Shown piece by piece: positions 51,982-60,458 of a DNA stretch of 64,000 bases (its first letter is position 1; the number at the start of each line of letters is the position of its first letter). The position numbers and the translations under genes were made by a program. Location of the stretch: positions 6,076,001 through 6,140,000 of the forward strand of contig NZ_JARXYJ010000001.1 of NCBI RefSeq assembly GCF_029894425.1, given 5' to 3'. The notes under the pieces are model-generated. The model was not told where the DNA came from and made no database searches. It was given only the letters and a program-made list of their open reading frames with translations. The stretch comes from Streptomyces sp. SAI-127 (GTDB taxonomy: Bacteria > Actinomycetota > Actinomycetes > Streptomycetales > Streptomycetaceae).

Positions 51982-53762
51982 CCGCCCTCACCGGCCCGCG
52001 CGGGGAGCTGACGGCCTCCGCCGCCCGCTACACCGCCCGCCGCCTGCGCACCAAGCCCGTTGACGGCTCCTGGCAAGAGCGCGCCTGGCTGTTCTACGAC
52101 GAGACGCCAGAGGTGCGGTTCGCCGCCCGCTGGTACTCCAACGCCATGAGCCGGGCCCTGCTGTTCGCCGGCCGCCGCGACAAAGAGGGCAAGGTGGTCC
52201 CCCTCCCCGCCACCCATCGCGCGTCCGAGCTGGTCGCCGAGATCGCCGGCGGCCCCGGCGGCCAGGCGCAGCTCCTCGGCGCCTTCGGCCCGCACCTGGT
52301 CGTGCCCGGTGAGGGATGGATCATCGTCCGCCCCAAGCAGGACGCCCGCGGCAACGAGATCGGCGCGGACTGGCGTGTGCTGTCCACCCAGGAGGTCAAG
52401 CCGCAGGGCACCAAGCTGGTCGCCGAGATCGACGGGGAAGAGGTCGCCATCCCCGGCGCAGAGGACGACAACACCCCCCTGGACTCCAGCGAGCCCGTGG
52501 CCATCCGCGTATGGGAGAGCCACCCTCGCCGCCACCTGGAAGCCGACAGCTCCGTACGCTCCAGCCTCGGCCTGCTGGAGGAGCTGAAGCTCCTCAACGC
52601 CGCGGTGGCCGCCATCGCGCGCTCCCGGCTGACCGGCCGCGGCATCGTCCTCGTCCCCCAGGGCACCAAGTTCCCCACCACCCCGGGCCAGCAGAACGAG
52701 GAGGACGACCTGATCGAGGTCCTGATGACGGTCGCCGAGACCGCCTACAAGGAACCCGACAGCGCCGCCGCCACCGTCCCGATCATCCTGGAGGTGCCGG
52801 CCGACCAGATCCCCAACATCAAGCGCCTCACCTTCGAGTCCGATTTCGACACGCTGGCCATCCAGCTCCGCGAGGAGGCAATCCGCCGATTCGCCAACGG
52901 CCTTGAGGTCCCCTCAGAAATCCTGCTGGGCCAGGGCGACATCAACCACTGGGGCCAGTGGGCACTCAAGGACGAGGCCATCACCCTGGGCGTGGAGCCC
53001 AAGCTGGGCACCGTCGCTGACGCCCTGACGACCCAGTACCTCCAGCCGCTCCTGGAGGCCGAGAACGTCGAGGACGCCTACGAGTGCCTGGTCTGGCACG
53101 ACACCAGCCCCCTGCGCGTGCGCACCAACCGCGCAGAGACCGCCCTCAAGGTCCATGAGGCCGGCGCCATCTCGGATTCCGCGCTGCGCCGGGAGACCGG
53201 TTTCACCGACGCGGACGCCCCCACCGAGGAGGAGCAGGCCCGCCGCCAGAAGCAGCCGCAGGACGGCCAGGACCCCCAGCTGCCGGTGGACGAGAGCAAC
53301 GCCGAACCAGAGCAGCCCACCGACGACCCGGCCGAGCAGGCCCCGGAGGCCACCGCCGCCGCGGCGGTTGTCCCGGCCCCCGAGGACGCTCGGGTGCTGC
53401 GCAACCAGACGATCCTGGCCGCCATCGACGGCGTGATCCACAACGCCATGTGCATGGCCGGCGAGAAGATCCGCGTCAAGCCGGCCTGCCCGCGCAGCGA
53501 GCGCGGCCGGTCCCGGCAGATCGCCCCCGGGGAACTGCACACCGTGTTCCCCGTCTCGGACGAGCAGGTCGACCAGTGGCACCTCCTCGTCGGCGCCTGG
53601 GACCGCGTCCCGGAGATGGCCCAGCGGTACGGGTTCGAGGCGGAATGCCTGATCGACACCCTGGACAACTACGCCCGCGCCCTCATCGCCGCCCGCATGA
53701 AGCACACGTATGAGGAGACCGTGCGCCTGCTGCGGTCCTCCTGCCTGGGGCTGGCGGCATGA
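51978..53762 (+). CDS. Portal protein
   Basis: A 594-residue protein just after the terminase. ERAWLFYDETPEVRFAARWY, NAMSRALLFAGRRDKEGKV, SSVRSSLGLLEELKLLNAAV, AIARSRLTGRGIVLVPQGTK and IRRFANGLEVPSEILLGQGD are typical of the large portals of actinobacteriophages (stem helix, wing, and the LP-x-x-LLG-like loop). The C-terminal third has an acidic Gln/Pro linker and a clipped helical end with three cysteines. It forms the dodecameric DNA gate of the head. Confidence 0.88.
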   Translation: MTALTGPRGELTASAARYTARRLRTKPVDGSWQERAWLFYDETPEVRFAARWYSNAMSRALLFAGRRDKEGKVVPLPATHRASELVAEIAGGPGGQAQLLGAFGPHLVVPGEGWIIVRPKQDARGNEIGADWRVLSTQEVKPQGTKLVAEIDGEEVAIPGAEDDNTPLDSSEPVAIRVWESHPRRHLEADSSVRSSLGLLEELKLLNAAVAAIARSRLTGRGIVLVPQGTKFPTTPGQQNEEDDLIEVLMTVAETAYKEPDSAAATVPIILEVPADQIPNIKRLTFESDFDTLAIQLREEAIRRFANGLEVPSEILLGQGDINHWGQWALKDEAITLGVEPKLGTVADALTTQYLQPLLEAENVEDAYECLVWHDTSPLRVRTNRAETALKVHEAGAISDSALRRETGFTDADAPTEEEQARRQKQPQDGQDPQLPVDESNAEPEQPTDDPAEQAPEATAAAAVVPAPEDARVLRNQTILAAIDGVIHNAMCMAGEKIRVKPACPRSERGRSRQIAPGELHTVFPVSDEQVDQWHLLVGAWDRVPEMAQRYGFEAECLIDTLDNYARALIAARMKHTYEETVRLLRSSCLGLAA

Positions 53763-53968
53763 CGCGCCGGCCGACCGAGCCACGCCCCGCCGAGGTGGAA
53801 GTCACCGCCGCGGCGGCCAACGTGAGCGCCGAGTGGTGCTCCACCTGCAAGGCGTACACCCTGCTGGCCGGGGAGATCGTCCTGCTCACCCCGGAGGGCG
53901 TGGCCACGGTCGGCTACTGGGCATGGTGCGAGACCTGCGACCCCCCGGAGGTGTCCCGTGTCGGCTGA
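53759..53968 (+). CDS. Small zinc-ribbon protein
   Basis: A 69-residue protein with WCSTCKAYTLL and WCETCDPPE, a two-knuckle zinc ribbon. Couples to the portal gene (ATGA) and overlaps the next by 11 bases. Three or four such small cysteine proteins follow each other here. Confidence 0.68.
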   Translation: MTRRPTEPRPAEVEVTAAAANVSAEWCSTCKAYTLLAGEIVLLTPEGVATVGYWAWCETCDPPEVSRVG

Positions 53969-54188
53969 CCAGTGCCCCGAGCACCGCACGCGCCTGGACC
54001 TGTGCCCCCACTGCCAGGGCCTGGCCGTCACTCGTGAGACCCGCCTGGACGGCGTCACCGCGTTCCAGGTCCGGGACGCCGGCGGCCGGGTCATCAGCAG
54101 CGGCCGGCCGGCCGCCGTCTACATCAGCCGCGTGGAGCCGTGCCCCAACACGGCGGCCCTCGAGGAAGGAGCGGCCCACGATGTGTAA
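53958..54188 (+). CDS. Small Cys/His protein
   Basis: A 76-residue protein, GTG start, with CPEHRTRLDLCPHCQGLAVT, a zinc-finger pattern, followed by a beta region (GGRVISSGRPAAVYISRV). Overlaps both neighbours. Confidence 0.65.
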   Translation: MSADQCPEHRTRLDLCPHCQGLAVTRETRLDGVTAFQVRDAGGRVISSGRPAAVYISRVEPCPNTAALEEGAAHDV

Positions 54189-54573
54189 CCCGAGCCCGCC
54201 GCCGGACCTCACCACCGCCACCCCGGCCGCGCCCTGGGGCCACAGCACGGCCGCCCACCGCGTACACGGCTGGTGCTCCCACTGCCCTGACCACGACCCG
54301 GCCGAGGAGGTCGTGGCCTGGCGCGCTCGTGAGAACAGGCGGCACGAGGCCGAGCAGGCCGCCCTGGCCGTCTCCGCCGCCCGCTCCAACACCGTGGACC
54401 TGGCCGCCACGCATGACCACCTGTGCCCCGTGTGCGGCCAGGAGGCCCTGACCGTCGTCACCGTCCGCCTGTTCACCGACAGCGGGGAGCAGCGCAAGGC
54501 CGGCGGCTGGGCCCACTGCACCGCATGTGACGCCACCCCCCACCCCACGCTGGAGGACTCCGACCGTGGCTGA
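54181..54573 (+). CDS. Zinc-finger protein with HGWCSHC motif
   Basis: A 130-residue protein. HRVHGWCSHCPDHDPAEEVV near the N-terminus, an Ala/Arg helix, then CPVCGQEALTVVTVRLF and WAHCTACDAT. The HGWCSHCP motif recurs in the next gene (HGWCSKCPG), so they are related. Position between portal and MuF is unusual for regulators; they may be virion-associated. Confidence 0.68.
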   Translation: MCNPSPPPDLTTATPAAPWGHSTAAHRVHGWCSHCPDHDPAEEVVAWRARENRRHEAEQAALAVSAARSNTVDLAATHDHLCPVCGQEALTVVTVRLFTDSGEQRKAGGWAHCTACDATPHPTLEDSDRG

Positions 54574-54796
54574 CACCACCGACACCATCCCCACCGGCCG
54601 CCCCGTGGTGCGGCAAGCGCCCCCGGAGCACAGCCTCATCGCCCACCAGGTGCACGGCTGGTGCAGCAAGTGCCCGGGCGTGGAGCTGTGGGAGGAGCTG
54701 CACGCCTGGCGCCAGCGCGAGCGCGGACTCCTCAAGGACCAGCCGGCCACCGACCAGGCCCCGCACCCCTCCCGGGAGGTGGAGCGCCATGGATGA
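54566..54796 (+). CDS. Small protein with HGWCSKC motif
   Basis: A 76-residue protein, GTG start, with HQVHGWCSKCPGVELWEELH and a charged end. It is a short relative of the preceding gene and overlaps the MuF fusion gene by eight bases. Confidence 0.63.
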   Translation: MADTTDTIPTGRPVVRQAPPEHSLIAHQVHGWCSKCPGVELWEELHAWRQRERGLLKDQPATDQAPHPSREVERHG

Positions 54797-57700
54797 GCTG
54801 GAGGAGGCCCTGGCCGCCGCCGAGGAGGACGTAGCGGCAGAGGTGCGCGCCGTACTGGAGGAGGTGGCCGAGGAGTTCGCCGCCGCGCTGGAGGACGCCA
54901 CGGAGCTGGTGGCCGCCCGCTTCAGCGTGTCCCGTATCGGGGCGATGTTCCGCCAGCGGGTGCCGCGCCTGGTGCGCCGCCTCCTCGGCGTGACCGAGAC
55001 GGCCGCCCACACGGCCGCCGACCAGGTGGACGCGACCCTGCCGGACGGGTGGGACGACCTGCCCGGCCGCCACGACCGCGACGAGGAACTCCCGGACGGC
55101 ATCAGCCAGTACGTCACCAGCACGGAGCACCTGCTGCGCGCCGTGGGTGACCGCCTCGCCGAGGTGGCCGTGCGCGAGCTCGCCACAGGCGTGGATGCAG
55201 GGGAGGGCGTGGAGGCCCTGCGCGCCCGCCTGCTGGCCGTATTCGCCCGAGAGGGGGCGCAGCTCGGGGAGGGCCGGGAAGCGCTGATCTCGACCACCGA
55301 GGCGGCCCGCGCCTGGAACACCGCCACCCTCGCCGCGGCCCAGGCCCTCACCGGCCCGGACCGCCCGATCGTCAAGCAGTGGCAGACCCGCCGGGACAGC
55401 CGCGTACGGGACACCCACCACGACGTGGACGGGTTCCTGCGCCTCCTCGACGACACGTTCGAGGTGGGCGGCGTGGACATGCAGCACCCGGGCGACCCGT
55501 CGGCCCCGCCCGCCGAGGTGTGCAACTGCCGGTGCATCCTGCGCCTCCAGCACGCCCCGGACCGCAGCGCCTCCGCCCTGGCATTACCAGACGCCGGACG
55601 AGGCCGCGCTAACGAATCCATGGCAGCCGCGGCGACCGAGCACACCGGCGCCATGATCGCCCTCGTCCCCAGCGCCCAGGACGTGGAGCGCCTGGCCCTC
55701 GACGACGGGGAGCCCGCGGAGGAGCTGCACTGCACCCTGTGGTTCCTCGGCACCGCCGCCGACTGGGACGAGGACCAGCGCAACGAGCTGATCGCCGGCG
55801 TACGGGCCCGCGCCCAGAACCTGCCCGGGCCCGTCCCCGCCGTGGCGTTCGGCGTCAACCACTGGAACCCCGCCAGCGAAGACCCCGCCTGGGTGTGGGC
55901 CGTGGGCGACGACCCGGACGCCGGCGACGAGACGGCCACCCTGCACGAGGCACGCCTTATCGCCCAGGACGCCCTGGAAGACGGCCACAACAACCCGGAC
56001 CTGCCCCGCCAGCACACCCCCTGGGTCGCCCACACCACCGGCGCCTACACCAAGGACACATGGCCCCTTGAGGCCATGGCCGACCGCCTGGGCCCGCTCA
56101 CCTTCGACCGTATCCGCGTCGCTTTCGCCGGCGAGGCCACGGACATCCCACTTGGCCCCGAGGAGGAGCCCCCCATGGACAACCCGACCGCCGCGGCCCT
56201 GACGGCCGCGCTGCCGGTCCGCACCTGGTCCACCCCGGACGGCGCGGCCCTGGCATTCGAGAACACCGAGACCGGTGACGGCCGGATCTTCGCGCCCAAG
56301 GCCCTGTACTGGGACGGCTCCGGGCCCTGGCCCCTCCAGTACGCGGAGGAGATGGGCATGGGCCACGAGGGCGCCGAACTCGCCGGCGCCATCGGCAAGT
56401 ACGGCCGGGACGGCGACCGCCTCACCGGCACCGGCGTCCTCTATCTCTCCCAGCGCGCCGGATACGACGCCGTGACCCTGCTGGAGCAGGAGGCCCCACT
56501 GGGCGTGTCCGTCGATCTCGACTCCGTCGACGTGGAGTTCGTGGACAAGACGCTCACGGAGGACGAGGACGGCATGCTGGTGCTCGCCGCGTCCATCCCG
56601 TACGCCAGCGTGATGCGTCTGCCTGACGGGGCGTGGGTCATCAACGCCGCCACCAGCGTGGAGGCCACCGCCGCCGGAACGTCCTTCACCCGCCGCCAGT
56701 CCCTGGCCCAGCTCATCACCGGCCCCGGCGGCCGGATCTCCGCCGCCGCCCTGGCAGTGTTCGACGGGGCCCGCCTGCCCAAGCTGACGGCCGCGGCCGG
56801 CGACCCGGACGACGAAGACGGAGTTGTCCTGCACTCCGAGCAGGCCGGGGACTTCCTGGTGCGCATCACCAAGGCCCGCGTCCGCGGCGCCACCCTCGTG
56901 AGCATGCCCGCCTACGACCAGGCGCGCATCGTGCTGGACCCGCCCGAGGTGGACGAGGAGGCCGCCGCCGCGGTGACCGCCGCCCTCACCGCCGCCTCCG
57001 CCCCGGGGGAGACCCGCCAGCGCGTCATCAAGTACGTACGCGCCTGCCCCGGCCCCGTCGGCGCGGGCGAGATCGCCAAGGCCCTCGGCCTCACCGTGGA
57101 GACCGCACGCAAGCACCTGCGCGCCGCCAGCAGGGAGGGCCAACTGGTGCGCCTGGCCGCCGGCCTGTACGTCGGCGCCTCCACCATCCCGGAGGGCCCG
57201 GAGGTGGCCGCCTCCGCTGTGGGGGACGGGGAGGACGCGGCCCTGACGGAGCTGGTGGCGTCCGCCTGGACGGCCATGCGCGACCTGCCGCCCATGCCGG
57301 CCGCGTGGTTCGCGGAGCCCACGGAGGAGGAACTGCCGCCAGGGAGCGGCGGGGTGCACTACGCGGACGGCCGGATCTACGGGTGGGTGGCCCAGGCCGG
57401 GGAGCCGCACGCCGGGTTCTCCAACCGGAAGCTGACCATCGAGAGCCTCGGCGACATCGACACCACGCACTTCCTGCGCGCCCGCTTCAAGCTCGACAAC
57501 GGGGAGACCGTCAAGGGGGGCGCCTTCACCATGAACGCCCCCCACTCCCGGGACGGGGCGGAGTGCAACGACGTGGCGTGCCAGTTCGACGACAGTAGGA
57601 CCGTCGCCGGCATCGTCACCGTGGGGATGAACGGCAGGGGCATGTGGTTCTCCGGTGCCGCCGCGCCCTGGCTCTCGGACTGGGACCGAACCGTGTTCAT

Positions 57701-58151
57701 GGGGTGCCAGCCCAGCTATCACATGAAGAAGGGCGGGGATGGCCGCTGGCAGCTGCGGGCGGTCCTGTCCGTACCCGTGCCCGGTCACTCCTCCCCGCTG
57801 CTCGCCTCCGTCGTGGAGCGCGGCAACCTCGCCCTTGCCGCCAGCGCCGCCGCCGTCCTGGACAACCCGGACACCGTGCCCGGACAGCAGGCGGACATCT
57901 CCGGACGCCTCTACACCCTGGGCGCGGAGGCGATGGACGGGATGGTCTCTGGCCTGCGCCGACACAGTCCGGACACCGTGCCCGGACACGTCCCGGACAA
58001 CCCGGCCGCGCTGCTCGACGACCCGACGTTCCTTGACGGCCTGTCCGCCGCCCTCGCCCGCCGCGAGACCGAACGACGCGCGGAGGTGGAGGCCATGACC
58101 GCCGCCGTCCTCGCGCCCACCACCATCACCAACCCGAAGGGGGACCAGTAG
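54789..58151 (+). CDS. MuF-like / 2H phosphoesterase / capsid maturation protease fusion
   Basis: A 1120-residue protein. Residues 1-265: MuF-like minor head domain (QWQTRRDSRVRDTHHDVDGF, AEVCNCRCILRL). About 289-455: a 2H phosphoesterase (LHCTLWFLG and WVAHTTGAY, the two HxT boxes). From 463: a protease-like region with GHEGAELAGAIGKYGRDGDR, PLGVSVDLDSVDVEF and RGATLVSMPAYDQARIVLD. About 741-800: a winged-helix segment (AGEIAKALGLTVETARKHLR). From 825: a conserved block (HYADGRIYGWVAQAGEPHAG, GMWFSGAAAPWLSDWDRTVF). An internal ATG at 56175 has AGGAGGAG six bases upstream, so a separate 659-residue protease may be made. MuF/protease fusions are known in actinobacteriophages. Confidence 0.85.
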   Translation: MDELEEALAAAEEDVAAEVRAVLEEVAEEFAAALEDATELVAARFSVSRIGAMFRQRVPRLVRRLLGVTETAAHTAADQVDATLPDGWDDLPGRHDRDEELPDGISQYVTSTEHLLRAVGDRLAEVAVRELATGVDAGEGVEALRARLLAVFAREGAQLGEGREALISTTEAARAWNTATLAAAQALTGPDRPIVKQWQTRRDSRVRDTHHDVDGFLRLLDDTFEVGGVDMQHPGDPSAPPAEVCNCRCILRLQHAPDRSASALALPDAGRGRANESMAAAATEHTGAMIALVPSAQDVERLALDDGEPAEELHCTLWFLGTAADWDEDQRNELIAGVRARAQNLPGPVPAVAFGVNHWNPASEDPAWVWAVGDDPDAGDETATLHEARLIAQDALEDGHNNPDLPRQHTPWVAHTTGAYTKDTWPLEAMADRLGPLTFDRIRVAFAGEATDIPLGPEEEPPMDNPTAAALTAALPVRTWSTPDGAALAFENTETGDGRIFAPKALYWDGSGPWPLQYAEEMGMGHEGAELAGAIGKYGRDGDRLTGTGVLYLSQRAGYDAVTLLEQEAPLGVSVDLDSVDVEFVDKTLTEDEDGMLVLAASIPYASVMRLPDGAWVINAATSVEATAAGTSFTRRQSLAQLITGPGGRISAAALAVFDGARLPKLTAAAGDPDDEDGVVLHSEQAGDFLVRITKARVRGATLVSMPAYDQARIVLDPPEVDEEAAAAVTAALTAASAPGETRQRVIKYVRACPGPVGAGEIAKALGLTVETARKHLRAASREGQLVRLAAGLYVGASTIPEGPEVAASAVGDGEDAALTELVASAWTAMRDLPPMPAAWFAEPTEEELPPGSGGVHYADGRIYGWVAQAGEPHAGFSNRKLTIESLGDIDTTHFLRARFKLDNGETVKGGAFTMNAPHSRDGAECNDVACQFDDSRTVAGIVTVGMNGRGMWFSGAAAPWLSDWDRTVFMGCQPSYHMKKGGDGRWQLRAVLSVPVPGHSSPLLASVVERGNLALAASAAAVLDNPDTVPGQQADISGRLYTLGAEAMDGMVSGLRRHSPDTVPGHVPDNPAALLDDPTFLDGLSAALARRETERRAEVEAMTAAVLAPTTITNPKGDQ
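56161..56177 (+). promoter_or_regulatory. Strong internal ribosome site and start codon
   Basis: AGGAGGAG (56161-56168), six C residues, then ATG 56175 in the frame of the fusion gene, exactly at the junction between the 2H domain and the protease-like part. Confidence 0.6.
57865..58002. repeat. GTGTCCGGACAC repeat cluster 6
   Basis: Looser copies (CCCGGACACCGTGCCCGGAC, GCGGACATCTCCGGAC, ACAGTCCGGACACCG, CCCGGACACGTCCCGGAC) in the 3' end of the MuF fusion gene. Confidence 0.6.
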
Positions 58152-58153
58152 CC

Positions 58154-58639
58154 ATGGGATGCGCCTGCAACCAGCGCGGCCGTACACAGTTCGAGGTGGC
58201 CATGGAGGCCGGCCGTGGCCGCGTCGCCTTCACCAGCGGCAGCAAGCCGACCGCCATCACCGTGACCCCGCGGTACAAGGGCAGCGCCGTCCGCATCAAG
58301 GGCACCAACGAAATCGTCTTCCATAAGGAGACGTATGAGGTGGCCACGGACGGCGGAGCGGGCGCTGTGGTGTTCGCCCACAGCGACCAGGCCGAGGCCG
58401 TCGCCCACGCCGAGACCCTGGACGGCGCGGTCGTCCGGGAACGAGAGACCGGCACCGTCGTACACCCCGCCCCCCAGGGCGCCCGCCGCGGACCTCACCA
58501 AGACCGAGCAGGCGCCCGCGTAACGCCCTGCCGCACGCCCCGGGCCGCCCACCAGCGCCCGGGGCGCGGCAGCCCCTCGACGGCCCCCGCAGGCCGCCCA
58601 CTTGACACGACCAGCCCGCCACCTCCCGTGACGGGCTAA
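58154..58639 (+). CDS. Small virion-region protein with internal repeat
   Basis: A 161-residue protein. Two related units, GRVAFTSGSKPTAITVTPRY (ending VRIKGTNEIV) and GAVVFAHSDQAEAVAHAETL (ending VVRERETGTVV), make up residues 20-105. The last 50 residues are Arg/Pro-rich; in another frame the same DNA gives ADLTKTEQAPA then a stop, the more usual kind of ending, so a one-base slip near 58480 is possible. It sits between the MuF fusion and the capsid gene, suggesting a minor head or decoration role. Confidence 0.62.
   Translation: MGCACNQRGRTQFEVAMEAGRGRVAFTSGSKPTAITVTPRYKGSAVRIKGTNEIVFHKETYEVATDGGAGAVVFAHSDQAEAVAHAETLDGAVVRERETGTVVHPAPQGARRGPHQDRAGARVTPCRTPRAAHQRPGRGSPSTAPAGRPLDTTSPPPPVTG
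58536..58566 (+). terminator. Hairpin overlapping the end of 58154
   Basis: CGCCCCGGGC (58536-58545) pairs perfectly with 58557-58566. It lies within the annotated end of the previous gene, which again suggests that gene really stops earlier, near 58525. Confidence 0.55.
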
Positions 58640-58694
58640 GATGCCTCTGCGACTGCTGGTTTAGGGCCGAGTCTCCAACGCACTCCGCTGGAGA
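58602..58694 (+). promoter_or_regulatory. Leader/promoter region of the major capsid gene
   Basis: TTGACA (58602-58607) and TAAGAT (58637-58642) are good single boxes but 29 bases apart, so they may belong to different promoters. TCTCCA and TGGAGA then form a hairpin (about 58672-58693) whose right arm contains the ribosome site GGAGA for ATG 58702. Confidence 0.4.
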
Positions 58695-58701
58695 TTCGTC
58701 C

Positions 58702-60369
58702 ATGGAATTCGACATCCCCGAGGACGTCACCGCCCTCGATGACGAGGCCCTGGCCCAGGCCCTCGACGGGGCCCGCGCCGCATTCGCCGCCCTCTCCGGT
58801 CAGGACGTCATCGACGGCGACGCCATGGGCCGCATGCGCTCCCTGGCCGCCTGCGTCGAGGACATCCGCACCGAGCAGACCGCCCGCGTGGAGGCCGCCA
58901 CCCAGGCCGCCGCCGAGATCGAGACCCTGGCCGCCCAGGTCCGCGGCGAGCAGGGCACCCCGGCCGCCCCGGAGGGCGAGCAGCCGGCCGAGCCGACCGC
59001 CGCCGCCACCGAGACCCCCGCCGCCCCGGCCGCCCCGGAGGCGCCGGCCGCTCCGGAGACCACCGCGACGGCATCCGCCGGCGGTGGTGTGGTCGTGCCG
59101 ACCCGCCCCGCGCTCAACCTGCGCGCCGTACGCCGCGCGCAGCCGCGCGTCCTGCCGGAGGCCCCGCCCCCGGGCACCACCATCACCGCCGCGGTGGACG
59201 TCCCCGGCTACACCCCCGGCTCGGACCTGGTCTTCGACGACGTGGTCAAGGGCATCAACTCCCGCGCAACCGCCCTCAAGACCGCAGGCGGCGGCGTGGG
59301 CCAGGTGATCAGCTATCACCACCCGTACCCGGCGGACACGATCGTCACGGACTCCAGCAGCGCGCCCGAGGGCACCACCGTGGCCATGGTCGCCTCCAGC
59401 CAGTCCCGGCTGCCCCAGGGCGACCTGGTCGCGAGCGGCGGCTGGTGCGCCCCGTCCGAGACGCTCTACGAGCTCACGGACACCAGCTGCCCGGACATGC
59501 TGTGGGACGCCCCGGAGATCCAGCTGAGCCGCGGCGGCCTGCGCTACTACAAGCCGCTGTCCCTCGACGTCGCCAGCATGAGCTGGATCCACACCGAGGC
59601 CGACGACATCGCCGGCAACACCAAACCGTGCTTCAAGATCCCCTGCCCGGACCCCGTGGAGGTCCGCTGTGACGCGGTCGGCGTCTGCCTGGAGGCAGGC
59701 ATCCTGACCCAGCGTCATTTCCCGGAGCTGATCGCCTGGTACCTGCGCAACAGCATGGTGGCCCATGAGATCCGGCTGCGTCAGGTGCTGTTCCAGAAGG
59801 CACTGGCCACCGCCACCCCGGTGACCATCCCGGCGTCCATGGCCGCCGTCTCGGCCGTGTTCGGCGCGGTCAGCTTGCAGGCCGCCGACATGATCGAGCG
59901 TCACAGCCTGTGTGACTCCACCGCGCTGGAGGTCGTGTTCCCGTGGTGGTCCAAGAACATGTTCCTGGCGGACCTGGCACGCCGTAACGGCTGCTGCCCC
60001 TCCGAGGTCAGCGCCCAGGACGTACAGGACCTGTTCAGCCCGCTCGGGGTGCGCATCCAGTGGGCGCGCGGCCTGACCCCGGCCGTCCCCACCGACATCG
60101 GCGGCACGAACCCGGCCACCGACTGGCCGTCCACCATCCAGTTCCTCATGTACCCGGCCGGCTCCCTGGTCATCGGGCGCGGCGAGGACGTGAACCTGGG
60201 CGTAATTCACGATTCGGTCAAATTCAGCCGAAATGATTACACCGCGTTGTTCGCCGAGGAGTGCGTGGCGCTGGTGGACCGCTCGGTCGACACGCGCCTG
60301 GTGACCGTGCCCGTCTGCGCCTCCGGTGAGACCGGCGCCCAGACCCTCGTCGCCTGCCCGACCGCCTGA
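58702..60369 (+). CDS. Major capsid protein
   Basis: A 555-residue HK97-fold capsid protein. Residues 1-85 are helical and acidic, fitting a scaffold-like delta domain, followed by an Ala/Pro/Glu linker (about 86-130). The shell part holds FDDVVKGINSRATALKTAGG, WHTEADDIAGN-type loop (SWIHTEADDIAGNTKPCFKI), LIAWYLRNSMVAHEIRLRQV and the typical late strands GSLVIGRGEDVNLGVIHDSV, KFSRNDYTALFAEECVALVD. Cysteine content is unusually high. Context after portal, MuF and protease supports the assignment. Confidence 0.88.
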   Translation: MEFDIPEDVTALDDEALAQALDGARAAFAALSGQDVIDGDAMGRMRSLAACVEDIRTEQTARVEAATQAAAEIETLAAQVRGEQGTPAAPEGEQPAEPTAAATETPAAPAAPEAPAAPETTATASAGGGVVVPTRPALNLRAVRRAQPRVLPEAPPPGTTITAAVDVPGYTPGSDLVFDDVVKGINSRATALKTAGGGVGQVISYHHPYPADTIVTDSSSAPEGTTVAMVASSQSRLPQGDLVASGGWCAPSETLYELTDTSCPDMLWDAPEIQLSRGGLRYYKPLSLDVASMSWIHTEADDIAGNTKPCFKIPCPDPVEVRCDAVGVCLEAGILTQRHFPELIAWYLRNSMVAHEIRLRQVLFQKALATATPVTIPASMAAVSAVFGAVSLQAADMIERHSLCDSTALEVVFPWWSKNMFLADLARRNGCCPSEVSAQDVQDLFSPLGVRIQWARGLTPAVPTDIGGTNPATDWPSTIQFLMYPAGSLVIGRGEDVNLGVIHDSVKFSRNDYTALFAEECVALVDRSVDTRLVTVPVCASGETGAQTLVACPTA

Positions 60370-60393
60370 CCGCCCCCGGTCACCCGATGACGT

Positions 60394-60432
60394 GCGTGCC
60401 GGGCCCCTGTACCTGACACGGGCCCGGCACGC
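60394..60432 (+). terminator. 13-bp terminator-like hairpin after the capsid gene
   Basis: GCGTGCCGGGCCC (60394-60406) pairs perfectly with 60420-60432. It separates the capsid gene from 60459 and could tune the level of downstream genes. Confidence 0.65.
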
Positions 60433-60458
60433 GCCCACACCATGACTGGAGGTGCGTG

